Positions 1-6,092 are shown, numbered from the stretch's first letter. The stretch: DNA of 10,729 nucleotides from Promethearchaeota archaeon (GCA_016839905.1 JAEOTJ010000132.1:1-10729); one strand, 5' to 3'. Numbers and translations are program-made. Notes: generated by a model from the sequence alone, not told the origin.

Positions 1-132
1 ATTCAAAGTGCATATATGAAAAAAATGTTAAAAATTAGGTCCTGTCATAATCGCAGTTTTTTATAGCACACTTCTCAAAAATCAATATTAAGTATGATGG
101 AATTATTAAAAAATCGCTGAGGAGTCCATAGA

Positions 133-342
133 ATGGATTTTTTGACCATAGGAAATCGTGTTAAAATGAAGGATAAAAGTAAAACTGCTTTTATAAGGAG
201 CCTTACTCTTCGCGAATTAAGTACATTTAAAATAATTTATGAAAACTTGATAAGAATAGATAAGGCTACCACTCTAGTAAGGCTATCGAGCCTTACTCAA
301 TTGAGAGTCCAGCAGGAGGCTGCTATGCCATTATGGGACTAA
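133..342 (+). other. Doubtful 69-codon ORF, possible TnpB 3' remnant
   Basis: An ATG-started frame of 69 codons without a convincing ribosome binding site. It contains no recognisable domain. Its last 30 residues, including KATTLVRLSSLTQ and QQEAAMP, vaguely resemble the variable tails that follow the zinc finger in TnpB proteins of IS200/IS605 elements. No RuvC or zinc-finger residues precede it in any frame. Its 3' half coincides with strong hairpins and repeats (198-208, 261-297, 311-324), so the DNA may be conserved for RNA structure rather than protein. If it is a TnpB tail, the hairpins would be the omega-RNA scaffold and right end. It could equally be a chance ORF. I would not annotate it as a protein without homologues. 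Confidence 0.2.
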
Positions 343-390
343 GCTTCAAGAGAAATGACCAGGATATGCAAAGCTCCGAGGAGGTAACGT
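198..390 (+). ncRNA. Cluster of hairpins, possible structured RNA
   Basis: This stretch is richer in G+C than its surroundings and folds locally. A 9-bp perfect stem AGTAAGGCT (276-284), loop ATCG, AGCCTTACT (289-297) is flanked by CTCT and AGAG that can pair outside it. AGCAG-GAGG-CTGCT (311-324) forms a second hairpin, enclosed by AGTCC and GGACT. AGCTT near 343 can pair with AAGCT near 371. GAGCCTTACTC occurs twice (198-208 and 288-298) and TAAGGCT twice (261-267 and 278-284), so alternative pairings are possible. I cannot match it to RNase P, SRP or any named RNA. An omega-RNA of a decayed TnpB element is one candidate. The strand is assumed. Confidence 0.3.
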
Positions 391-667
391 CAAGAACAAA
401 AATAATAAGAGGTTAAAAATAATGTTCAGTTATTTTCTCGGAATGAATTTGGAAATACCCGACAGAAAATCAAAAATCAGTTGGATGGATTATGATTATA
501 TTTTAAAAATCGAATTTTTTCAGAAATAATTAATTGATTTTTTTTTTAAATATGGACGAAATATTGGAGTTTTAATACAAAATACTAAAAAGAAAAGGTG
601 ATAATAAAAATATAAAATAAAACTAATAAAACTCTAAAAATATTTATTGTTTATATAGGAGGCAGAG

Positions 668-741
668 AATAGATTAATTTTAATCCGAAGTTAAAATCGC
701 TTGGAGATGAGAATTAAAAGAAAGCTAATCATTAATCTATT
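668..741. repeat. 11-bp inverted repeat with 52-base spacer
   Basis: AATAGATTAAT at 668-678 is the exact reverse complement of ATTAATCTATT at 731-741. It could form a stem-loop in RNA or mark the ends of a small element. In DNA this A/T-rich, an 11-bp match may also arise by chance. Confidence 0.3.
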
Positions 742-1104
742 TTGGGATAAATCATTATCTTCCAGTCTGGAAACCCTTGTTAAGAGTAAAATTTAAAAAG
801 GAAAATGTAATTATTATTAATAAATATTTTGACATCAAAGTAGGGAAAAAATTTTTATTTAACATTCAGGATATAGGCAATATTTTAAGTCTTTAAAAAA
901 ATGGAAATGAACCATATGTGATTAAAAATTTATTATAAACATTCAATGCTTAGAAAGAAGCCAAAAGATGGATTTGGTCTCAAATACGATAAATAATATG
1001 CTAATAATCTTATATTTTCAAAAAATTGGTAAAAATCAGTAATTTAAATGAAAAATTATAACTTAAGAATAAAAAAAGTGAAATTTTTGTTAATAAATAA
1101 TAGG

Positions 1105-1120
1105 ATTTAAAGCTTTAAAT
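1105..1120. promoter_or_regulatory. 16-bp perfect palindrome before the zinc-wHTH gene
   Basis: ATTTAAAGCTTTAAAT is fully self-complementary and lies 27 bases before the TTG start at 1148. Each half contains TTTAAA, which fits an archaeal TATA element. The downstream gene encodes a winged-helix protein, so a dimer binding here to control its own promoter is a reasonable inference. The true TATA may instead be the A/T-rich run near 1091-1100, because a ribosome binding site at 1134-1138 must lie inside the transcript. Confidence 0.4.
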
Positions 1121-1147
1121 GAATGAAATAATAGGAGGGAGTAGAAA

Positions 1148-1999
1148 TTGGAATTATCAAATATAAAAAGGTCTATTGAAGTAATAGAACAAAAAAAATT
1201 AAAAGAAAAAGGAAAACCATTTCAATATAAAAATCTTGAATTTTTGCGAGAAAATGATTTTATTAAGGAATTAGGTAATAAATTAAGTTTAAGGGGTCAA
1301 ATTTTAGTTTTTTTGTTTGAATCTTATCTTAATAATCGGTTTGTGGTGAATAAGACAATATGGCAACATTTTTATCACCATAAAGAAGAATTTAAGGAGG
1401 CAAAACGGAGCGTAAATAAGATAATTGGAGAATTTAAAAATAAAGGATATATTAAAATTATAAGAGAATGTCCAACGTGTGGGAAAACAATAGAAAAACC
1501 ATTATCACAATATTGTGACTGTGGATTTAAATTAATAGAAGAAGATGAATTTTATATAGTTCAAAACAAATCGCACTGGCCTCAATATTGTTTTAAAATT
1601 AGTAAGAGAGCACTTGATTTAATGGAACATTATTTTTTTCTACAAAAAATAGAGAGTATAAAGTTTTTAACGAAATCAATAGAGTTTCATAAAAAAGTTA
1701 TCTTAGAAAAAATCAATAAATTAGAAACTAATACTCAAGGTTTATCTAAATTAGATTTCTTTAAAAATAAAAATGATATGGCAAAATTACTAATGAATAA
1801 TTTTATTGAAATTTGTAGTCATATTGAAAAGATTAAAATCTACAAGCCTCAAATTCTCAAAAATAATGCTCAAATACCTTGGGAGAATTATATTAAGATT
1901 GGAAAGTTGATTAGAAGTGGTAAATGGGCTTTAGTATATGAAAAAGTATGGAAATTAACTGTAAATGGGATTAAAGACATGAAATTAGCATTTAAATAA
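1148..1999 (+). CDS. Winged-helix protein with an inserted zinc ribbon
   Basis: A 283-residue cytosolic protein starting at TTG. The start is chosen because GGAGG (1134-1138) lies 9 bases upstream, and no ATG gives a better fit. Residues about 48-105 look like a winged helix-turn-helix of the MarR-like type, with KRSVNKIIGEFKNKGYIKI as recognition helix and first wing strand. The wing holds a zinc-ribbon knuckle pair: C108 and C111 (CPTC), C123 and C125 (CDC). The chain then returns to a strand and helix (FKISKRALDLMEHYFF). Residues 165-283 are mostly helical and lysine-rich, with no motif I know. It is probably a DNA-binding regulator. It is the first of four same-strand genes and is followed after 64 bases by a membrane protein that also ends in a winged helix. 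No particular target can be named. Confidence 0.75.
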   Translation: MELSNIKRSIEVIEQKKLKEKGKPFQYKNLEFLRENDFIKELGNKLSLRGQILVFLFESYLNNRFVVNKTIWQHFYHHKEEFKEAKRSVNKIIGEFKNKGYIKIIRECPTCGKTIEKPLSQYCDCGFKLIEEDEFYIVQNKSHWPQYCFKISKRALDLMEHYFFLQKIESIKFLTKSIEFHKKVILEKINKLETNTQGLSKLDFFKNKNDMAKLLMNNFIEICSHIEKIKIYKPQILKNNAQIPWENYIKIGKLIRSGKWALVYEKVWKLTVNGIKDMKLAFK

Positions 2000-2021
2000 G
2001 AATTCAAAATGAAAATTGAAA

Positions 2022-2027
2022 TTTAAA
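2022..2027 (+). promoter_or_regulatory. Possible TATA box for the six-TM gene
   Basis: TTTAAA inside the 10-bp palindrome AATTTAAATT. It lies about 40 bases before the GTG start at 2064 and would place transcription near 2050, giving a short leader. Confidence 0.3.
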
Positions 2028-2063
2028 TTCATTATCTATTTAGAAAGGAATTAAAGAAAAGAG

Positions 2064-3620
2064 GTGTTAAGAAATATACCCATTCAGGTATTAAATAGAG
2101 TAAAAAGAAATTGGACAGCATTAAATACACTCTCAAAAACTCCAAGAAAATGGTCAAAATTTTATATTGTTGCTAAAAATTCATTGTTGATAATGAGTTT
2201 TATATTAGTTTTTATAATTACTTTTTTTGAGAACATTTCTATTTCAAGAGTTTATGAGGGCATATATATACCTGATGTGGAGCGATCTGAGGAACTTCAT
2301 ATTAATTTAAACTTTTCAGAGCCTACAAAGATAAAGTTTATACTCCCTTATAAAATCGAAAACAATGGTTTTTATGATTTAAATGATATTAATTTAAAAA
2401 TTTCACTCAAACTTGTTTATATAAATAAAGATACTGAAGAGGAATGCGTTCAAACTATTCTTACTAAAAATAATTCATATATAGAAGAAGATAGACATGT
2501 TCTTCCAGGGAATGTCCTTGAAGATTCTTTTGAAGTATATTATCAAGAATTTAATTGGAGAAATATAGATAAATATCAAAAAGAAGTAGATAAAAATAAG
2601 GATGTTAAAGTCTTAATGGACGTGTTAATTTCATTTTATTTAGTAGGAATTGAAAGAGATTGGATTTCTTTTACGGATATTGACATTTCTGGAGATGTTA
2701 ACCCTAAAAATGAAAATCTTTATTCTAATCAAGCATCAACAGATAATTATTCAGAATTCCTTCGGATAACATTAATTAGCCTAACAATCTATGTTATTGC
2801 AGTTGTATCCTCCTTAGCAATCCAAAAGTACCTCAAGAATAAAGGCAGCAAATCCGATAAATTTTATATCCTCATCCGAATTCTTGTTTTTGTGAGCATT
2901 ATTATTGGTTGGAGTTTATTCAGAGTTTATACAAGCAAGGAAACTACCATAGAAGGTGTTGATACGGGTGATTATGCTCTTAGATATGAAATCATAACAT
3001 GGACAACAATTTTCCTAATGATTTTAATATATATAATTTTATTTTATGGGTCTCGATATCCCCGCTACTCGACAAGAAGAGGTTTTATAACATTATTAAC
3101 TTCAAGTCTGGGGCTTCTCTCATTAAGTCTATGGTCATTTACATCAATAATTGAAATTCAAATTGAAAATACAGGAACAATTGTCCGTGATATGTTTCCC
3201 TCCTTAGTTCCAAGTTTAATTTCCCTCTTACTTTTAATATTATTAAATTTCTTAAATCTTATAGGTTTAAATGTATATCAACATGAATATAAACAAATAG
3301 AGATTAAGAGACCCAAGAAAAGCAATAGAAAAATATATAGGATTAAGAATAATCAAGAATTTAATCAAATTCTTTTTAGAGCAATTAAAAATCTTAATGA
3401 GGAAGCTTCTATAACAAAAATAAAACGGTATTTGAAAAAAAAAAATATAATTTTCAAGAACAAGAAAGGAGATAAATTAAATAGGTCGTATCTCGAAATG
3501 CTTGTAAAGCAGCAATTACTTGATAGAAAAGTAATAGTACTCAATTCAAAAAAAAATCAGCAGCATATTGTATATCAACTCACACAATCAACATTGAGTT
3601 TAATAGAGAAGAGTATTTAG
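2064..3620 (+). CDS. Six-TM membrane protein with cytosolic winged helix
   Basis: A 518-residue polytopic membrane protein of unknown family. Predicted membrane spans are about 37-56, 232-254, 267-287, 309-328, 339-358 and 378-402. Between spans 1 and 2 lies a ~170-residue domain (58-230) that looks beta-rich and would sit outside the cell. Its stretch PYKIENNGFYDLNDINLKI recalls LEA14-like beta-sandwiches, which is a guess. After span 6 a basic linker leads to a C-terminal winged-helix-like domain (about 430-518; TKIKRYLKKKN, RSYLEMLVKQQLLDRKVIVL). With six spans both termini are cytosolic, so the topology allows outside sensing coupled to DNA or protein binding inside. The GTG start is uncertain. 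A purine-rich AAAGGA lies about 15 bases upstream and no ATG occurs until residue 44, which would cut into the first span. Confidence 0.7.
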   Translation: MLRNIPIQVLNRVKRNWTALNTLSKTPRKWSKFYIVAKNSLLIMSFILVFIITFFENISISRVYEGIYIPDVERSEELHINLNFSEPTKIKFILPYKIENNGFYDLNDINLKISLKLVYINKDTEEECVQTILTKNNSYIEEDRHVLPGNVLEDSFEVYYQEFNWRNIDKYQKEVDKNKDVKVLMDVLISFYLVGIERDWISFTDIDISGDVNPKNENLYSNQASTDNYSEFLRITLISLTIYVIAVVSSLAIQKYLKNKGSKSDKFYILIRILVFVSIIIGWSLFRVYTSKETTIEGVDTGDYALRYEIITWTTIFLMILIYIILFYGSRYPRYSTRRGFITLLTSSLGLLSLSLWSFTSIIEIQIENTGTIVRDMFPSLVPSLISLLLLILLNFLNLIGLNVYQHEYKQIEIKRPKKSNRKIYRIKNNQEFNQILFRAIKNLNEEASITKIKRYLKKKNIIFKNKKGDKLNRSYLEMLVKQQLLDRKVIVLNSKKNQQHIVYQLTQSTLSLIEKSI

Positions 3621-3621
3621 A

Positions 3622-3645
3622 TAAATTTTTTATTCTTGCTTTTCT
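3622..3645 (+). terminator. T-rich run after the six-TM gene
   Basis: Several T-tracts, including a run of six, follow the stop codon. Archaeal RNA polymerase often stops at such tracts without a hairpin. The next gene has its own TATA-like sequence and ribosome binding site, so partial termination here is plausible. Confidence 0.3.
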
Positions 3646-3690
3646 AATATATATTATTTAAATTTTATACTATTATTTTCTTAGGAGGAG
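3646..3690 (+). promoter_or_regulatory. TATA-like sequence and strong RBS of the four-TM gene
   Basis: TAATATATATTA near 3645-3656 could act as a TATA box with transcription from about 3677. GGAGGAG at 3684-3690 lies 6 bases before the ATG at 3697 and fixes that start. A second TATA-like TTTAAATTTTATA (3658-3669) is too close to leave the ribosome binding site inside the transcript. Confidence 0.4.
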
Positions 3691-3696
3691 TTTTAA

Positions 3697-4335
3697 ATGG
3701 TTGATGCTGAAGATACTCTTATATACGGGTATATATGGTTTATTGGATTTTTGATTGTAAGTAATCTATTATTATTTAGTCTGGGTTATACATTAAAAGA
3801 CACATATATATTTATTCCAATCTGGGGGATTTCTGTTATTATTTGTGTATTTATTTATCCAATTCTCCCATTAGGAATCAAATTTTTATTAAAAAAATAT
3901 AATTATAATTTAAAAATCCTATTTAATATAACAGAGGATCTTCTTGTCTGGTACTTTTTTTTTGCTCCAATTTTACATTTCTTTACTTCGATCTTTACAT
4001 TAATGGGTTTCGTATTTATGGATGGAAATCATGAAAAGATCTATATTAATATAATGAAACCAGACGTAGATACAGCATACATTTTATATGGATGGTTATA
4101 TCCGCTATTATGGTCAATCTCCTCAATTATCTGGTTTTTTGCATTTCCCTTAATAGCAACGATTATCACAAAAGAACCAAAAATAAAAAATAAAAAAAAA
4201 AGAGGAAGAAAGTCCATTTTATTAATATTGAAGAAGAGAAAAAAAAAGAAAGAACTCCAGGTTATCTTAAGAGAAAATTTAATTGTCCGTTCTGTGAGTT
4301 ATATACAAGACAAAATTGGGATGAAAATTTATTGA
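3697..4335 (+). CDS. Four-TM protein, likely N-terminal part of a split gene
   Basis: 212 residues, with an ATG and a strong ribosome binding site. Hydrophobic spans lie at about 10-30, 36-63, 82-107 and 127-157, leaving both ends in the cytosol. After residue 158 the chain turns into a very basic tail (KIKNKKKRGRK). I do not recognise the membrane part. The tail from about residue 166 is suspicious. The same DNA read one base back gives a cysteine-knuckle sequence that belongs to the next gene (see 4192-4331). The genuine product is therefore probably a ~400-residue fusion of four membrane spans, a zinc ribbon and a DUF4145 domain, reached by a -1 frame change at an A-run or hidden by a missing A. 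If the frame is truly closed, this is a separate small membrane protein whose stop overlaps the next start. Confidence 0.65.
   Translation: MVDAEDTLIYGYIWFIGFLIVSNLLLFSLGYTLKDTYIFIPIWGISVIICVFIYPILPLGIKFLLKKYNYNLKILFNITEDLLVWYFFFAPILHFFTSIFTLMGFVFMDGNHEKIYINIMKPDVDTAYILYGWLYPLLWSISSIIWFFAFPLIATIITKEPKIKNKKKRGRKSILLILKKRKKKKELQVILRENLIVRSVSYIQDKIGMKIY
4192..4331 (+). other. Frame change region: A-runs and displaced zinc knuckle
   Basis: Two homopolymers, A10 (4192-4201) and A9 (4239-4247), lie in the tail of the four-TM gene. In the frame of the downstream DUF4145 gene the sequence is open from 4194 and encodes a short linker and then KFNCPFCELYTRQNW, with cysteines at 4284 and 4293. These complete a CxxC-x28-CxxC ribbon with the cysteines at 4380 and 4389. 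No ATG, GTG or TTG exists in this frame between 4194 and 4331, so this part cannot be made by simple initiation. A -1 slip at A_AAA_AAA, or one A missing from the assembly, would join the two genes. ATT starts at 4221 or 4227 are a weaker option. Confidence 0.7.
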
Positions 4336-4901
4336 AAAGATTAAAATACGAGACGGAAATGGATTTTTCAATTTCTACATGTTCTAATTGTGATAAAAAA
4401 ATATTATGGTTAAATGAAACGGAAGAAATCGTGCATCCTAAAATAAGCTTAAATCCAAAACCGAATAGAGAATTAAATCAAACAATTAAAAAAATCTATG
4501 AAGAAGCTTCATTAATCTTTAATGATTCTCCTAGGGCTTCAGCAGCATTATTAAGATTATGTCTTGAAAATTTATTAACTCAAATTAAAGTACCAGGAAA
4601 AAACTTAAATGATAAAATTGGAAATTTAATTCTCAAGGGATATGATAATAATGTTATAAAAGCATGTGATTTAGTTAGAGTTCATGGAAATTTTGCCATT
4701 CATCCTAAAGAGATTAATATGGATGATAATTATAATATCGCTGAGAAATTATTTTGGTTATTAAATAAAATAGCGGATATTGAAATAATTGAAAAGCAAA
4801 AAATCAACTCATTATATGATAAAACGATACCAGATCCACAGAAAAAAGGAATAATAAATAGAAATAAAACTAAAGCTATAAAAAATAAAAAAAAGAGTTA
4901 G
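4332..4901 (+). CDS. DUF4145 (HEPN-like) domain protein, 5' end displaced
   Basis: 189 residues if counted from TTG at 4332, which overlaps the preceding stop as TTGA. C17 and C20 (CSNC) are the second half of a zinc ribbon; the first CxxC lies upstream out of frame, so this start probably gives a truncated product. Residues about 48-152 match the all-helical DUF4145 domain: SPRASAALLRLCLENLL (66-82) and the conserved VRVHGNFAIHP (115-125). DUF4145 is often placed with HEPN-like domains and is found beside or fused to restriction and other defence proteins. Whether this copy is catalytic is unclear, as the R to H spacing is longer than the classic Rx4-6H. A lysine-rich tail follows (170-189). 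Joined to the four-TM protein, it would be tethered at the inner face of the membrane. Confidence 0.75.
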   Translation: MKRLKYETEMDFSISTCSNCDKKILWLNETEEIVHPKISLNPKPNRELNQTIKKIYEEASLIFNDSPRASAALLRLCLENLLTQIKVPGKNLNDKIGNLILKGYDNNVIKACDLVRVHGNFAIHPKEINMDDNYNIAEKLFWLLNKIADIEIIEKQKINSLYDKTIPDPQKKGIINRNKTKAIKNKKKS

Positions 4902-4903
4902 GA

Positions 4904-4910
4904 TTTTTTT
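4904..4910 (+). terminator. T7 tract after the DUF4145 gene
   Basis: Seven Ts begin 3 bases after the TAG stop and are followed by ATCTTT. This is a typical hairpin-free archaeal stop signal. The next gene runs towards it from the other strand. Confidence 0.45.
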
Positions 4911-5003
4911 ATCTTTATGCAACATCTTATTTTGGGAATAATCATATAAATAGAGAACAATATAGAGATCTAATGATTAAAGTAATTCCTTTTAAAAAAT
5001 TGA

Positions 5004-5348
5004 TTACAACTTAATTATTTCTTTAAATTTTTTCATCCTTGTATTATATAAATTAAAATTTGAGTCAGTAATTATATTGAGGAATAGTTCTCCAATTTTT
5101 TCTAAGTTATACTCATAACCCCCTATTCTTTTCCTTTCCTCACTTCTTTGAATTAGTTTATTCTTTAGGAGAAAGTCAATATATCTATAAAAGGTACTCT
5201 TAGGCAATAATCCAATATCCTTAACCTTTTTCCTCAATTCAGTACTTTTTATTGGAGAATTTTCTTTTAAAACCTGTAAAAGCTTTATTACTCTTTTATT
5301 TAAAAAATTTATTATAATTAGGTATCTTTTGGTTCCAAAAATCTCCAT
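5004..5348 (-). CDS. Small winged-helix transcription regulator
   Basis: 114 residues from ATG at 5348, consisting of little more than one winged helix-turn-helix. Helix 1 is about 17-29 (NKRVIKLLQVLKE), helix 2 about 34-44, the recognition helix about 49-63 (LPKSTFYRYIDFLLK), and the wing runs from about 66 to 82 (QRSEERKRIGGYEYNLE). A short helical tail (104-112) may serve for dimerisation. There is no ligand or metal-binding motif. On the minus strand a TATA box (ATATTTAAAA, 5380-5371) is centred about 27 bases before the ATG, so the mRNA is probably leaderless. No ribosome binding site is present. A 14-bp palindrome sits exactly between TATA box and start, suggesting self-repression. It converges on the DUF4145 gene and is divergent from the YwgA-like/HD pair, which it might also control. 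Confidence 0.75.
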   Translation of the reverse strand: MEIFGTKRYLIIINFLNKRVIKLLQVLKENSPIKSTELRKKVKDIGLLPKSTFYRYIDFLLKNKLIQRSEERKRIGGYEYNLEKIGELFLNIITDSNFNLYNTRMKKFKEIIKL

Positions 5349-5349
5349 A

Positions 5350-5363
5350 ACCTATATATAGGT
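5350..5363 (-). promoter_or_regulatory. 14-bp palindromic operator at the wHTH start site
   Basis: ACCTATATATAGGT is perfectly self-complementary. It begins 2 bases upstream of the ATG at 5348 and ends 8 bases from the TATA box at 5371-5380, so it covers the expected transcription start. A repressor bound here would block polymerase loading. The encoded wHTH protein is the obvious candidate. Confidence 0.5.
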
Positions 5364-5370
5364 AATTTCT

Positions 5371-5380
5371 TTTTAAATAT
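5371..5380 (-). promoter_or_regulatory. TATA box of the small wHTH gene
   Basis: ATATTTAAAA on the minus strand, centred about 27 bases from the start codon, the normal archaeal distance for a leaderless transcript. Confidence 0.5.
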
Positions 5381-5517
5381 TCCCATTTTATAGGAAATAG
5401 AGATTATGAAATATTGTCGTTCAAATCCACTAATCTCGAAAGTAGTTTACCATAGAAATTAAATTGGACTAATTTTATCCTATATTTTCGAGATCAACAC
5501 CTCAAATAATAAAAAGA

Positions 5518-5525
5518 TTTATATA
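5518..5525 (+). promoter_or_regulatory. Archaeal TATA box TTTATATA
   Basis: A near-perfect archaeal TATA element preceded by AAAAAGA, a plausible BRE. Transcription would start near 5545-5550. It could serve the 30-codon ORF at 5610 and, by read-through, the YwgA-like/HD pair. Confidence 0.45.
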
Positions 5526-5609
5526 CGTTAATATCAATTATTTTTATTGGAGGAATAATAAAAAGTATCACTATAAATAATAAATTTCACAGAAATTAAC
5601 AAGGATTTA

Positions 5610-5702
5610 ATGAAACCTAAAAAAAGGAACACTTTAATACAAAGCCAAATAAACATTTTCGTACTACTAAAAATTATCAGCCCTTTTTTATTTATATATT
5701 AA
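5610..5702 (+). CDS. Possible 30-residue membrane peptide
   Basis: ATG at 5610 is preceded by AAGGA (5601-5605). The peptide begins with a basic MKPKKR segment and continues with a hydrophobic INIFVLLKIISPFLFIY end, the layout of a small single-span membrane peptide such as a toxin or leader peptide. A clear TATA box lies 85 bases upstream. At this A/T content hydrophobic chance ORFs are common, so the call is weak. Conservation in relatives would decide. Confidence 0.25.
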   Translation: MKPKKRNTLIQSQINIFVLLKIISPFLFIY

Positions 5703-5779
5703 TATAAATATGAGATTTATGATGTAAATTTAAATAAAAAAAAATATGATTTAATAGAAAAAAAAGAGGAAATCAAATT

Positions 5780-6088
5780 ATGGAAATATATACTCCTGCT
5801 TTTAATAAAGTAAGAGAGTTAATTCAAGAAGATCTTTTAAAATATATAGCAATGAATATTACTGCAGATATAAGAAAAATTAATAAATATTTTTATGAGT
5901 TAAAAGAAGAAAAAATAGGAAGTAATAGAGATTATGAATTGATAGATTTTACTTACAGCTCTCCATATAGTCCTCAAATTGAAGATCTCATAGTTGATTT
6001 AATTCGTTGTTGCCTTATTGATGAGGGACCTAATGGATATAGGCTCACAAGTCTCGGTTTAAAAATGATTGATAGAAGTACCGGCTAA
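5780..6088 (+). CDS. Short YwgA/Panacea-like protein paired with HD gene
   Basis: 102 residues from ATG at 5780, with GAGGA (5766-5770) 9 bases upstream. Residues 1-45 are helical and 52-98 hold SPYSPQIEDLIVDLIRCCLI followed by a wing-like YRLTSLGLKMI. This motif, a Pro-Tyr-Ser-Pro turn leading into a helix and then a short wing, is the core of YwgA-like (COG3465) and SocA/Panacea-like (DUF4065) proteins. The usual first QKxxYL helix of that family is missing, and the length is well short of the usual ~170. The next gene begins 4 bases after its stop (or overlaps it, if the TTG at 6069 is used), so the two are made together. In Bacillus subtilis ywgA lies next to ywfO, which also encodes an HD protein, so the pairing is probably old. 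A role as regulator or antitoxin of the HD enzyme is inference. Confidence 0.6.
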   Translation: MEIYTPAFNKVRELIQEDLLKYIAMNITADIRKINKYFYELKEEKIGSNRDYELIDFTYSSPYSPQIEDLIVDLIRCCLIDEGPNGYRLTSLGLKMIDRSTG

Positions 6089-6092
6089 TAAA

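Larger units (their letters stand above)
343..1147. other. 805-base stretch with no confident gene
   Basis: Mostly A/T-rich sequence with stops in all frames. Three weak items are seen. A 35-codon ATG ORF (422-529) has an AGAGG motif 9 bases upstream but no recognisable product. A TATA-like TTTATATA near 650 is followed at once by GGAGG, without a start codon in range. An 11-bp inverted repeat AATAGATTAAT / ATTAATCTATT lies at 668-678 and 731-741. An open stretch of 54 codons (732-893), with protein-like composition (for example FDIKVGKKFLFNI) but no proper start, followed by a stop and a further NGNEPYVIKNLL-like stretch, might be a decayed gene. None is strong enough for its own call. Confidence 0.5.
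5364..5779. other. Divergent intergenic region with two plus-strand promoters
   Basis: No sizeable gene. It holds the minus promoter described separately, a 9-bp inverted repeat ATCTCGAAA (5433-5441) / TTTCGAGAT (5486-5494), a clear TATA box at 5518-5525, a possible 30-codon ORF at 5610-5702, and the A/T palindrome TATATTAATATA (5695-5706), which may serve as the proximal TATA for the gene at 5780. The GGAGGA at 5549-5554 has no start codon within reach. Confidence 0.5.

Noticed and set aside
700..725. Possible C/D box small RNA around GGAGATGAG
   Set aside because: The C-box match is imperfect and no D box (CTGA) sits at a suitable distance.
1..1147. CRISPR array or insertion-sequence ends
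   Set aside because: No regularly spaced direct repeats and no terminal inverted repeats with target duplications were found; the repeats here are local hairpin arms.
4332..4334. TTG as the true start of the DUF4145 protein
   Set aside because: It cuts a four-cysteine zinc ribbon in half and has no ribosome binding site. The missing half is encoded just upstream in the same frame, so the real product probably begins earlier through a frame change.
5415..5440. tRNA-like T-loop string GTTCAAATCC
   Set aside because: The flanking bases do not form the T-stem, and no acceptor, D or anticodon arms are found.
5549..5554. GGAGGA as an RBS
   Set aside because: No ATG, GTG or TTG lies within 4-15 bases downstream. 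The ATA codons there lead to a stop after about 15 codons.
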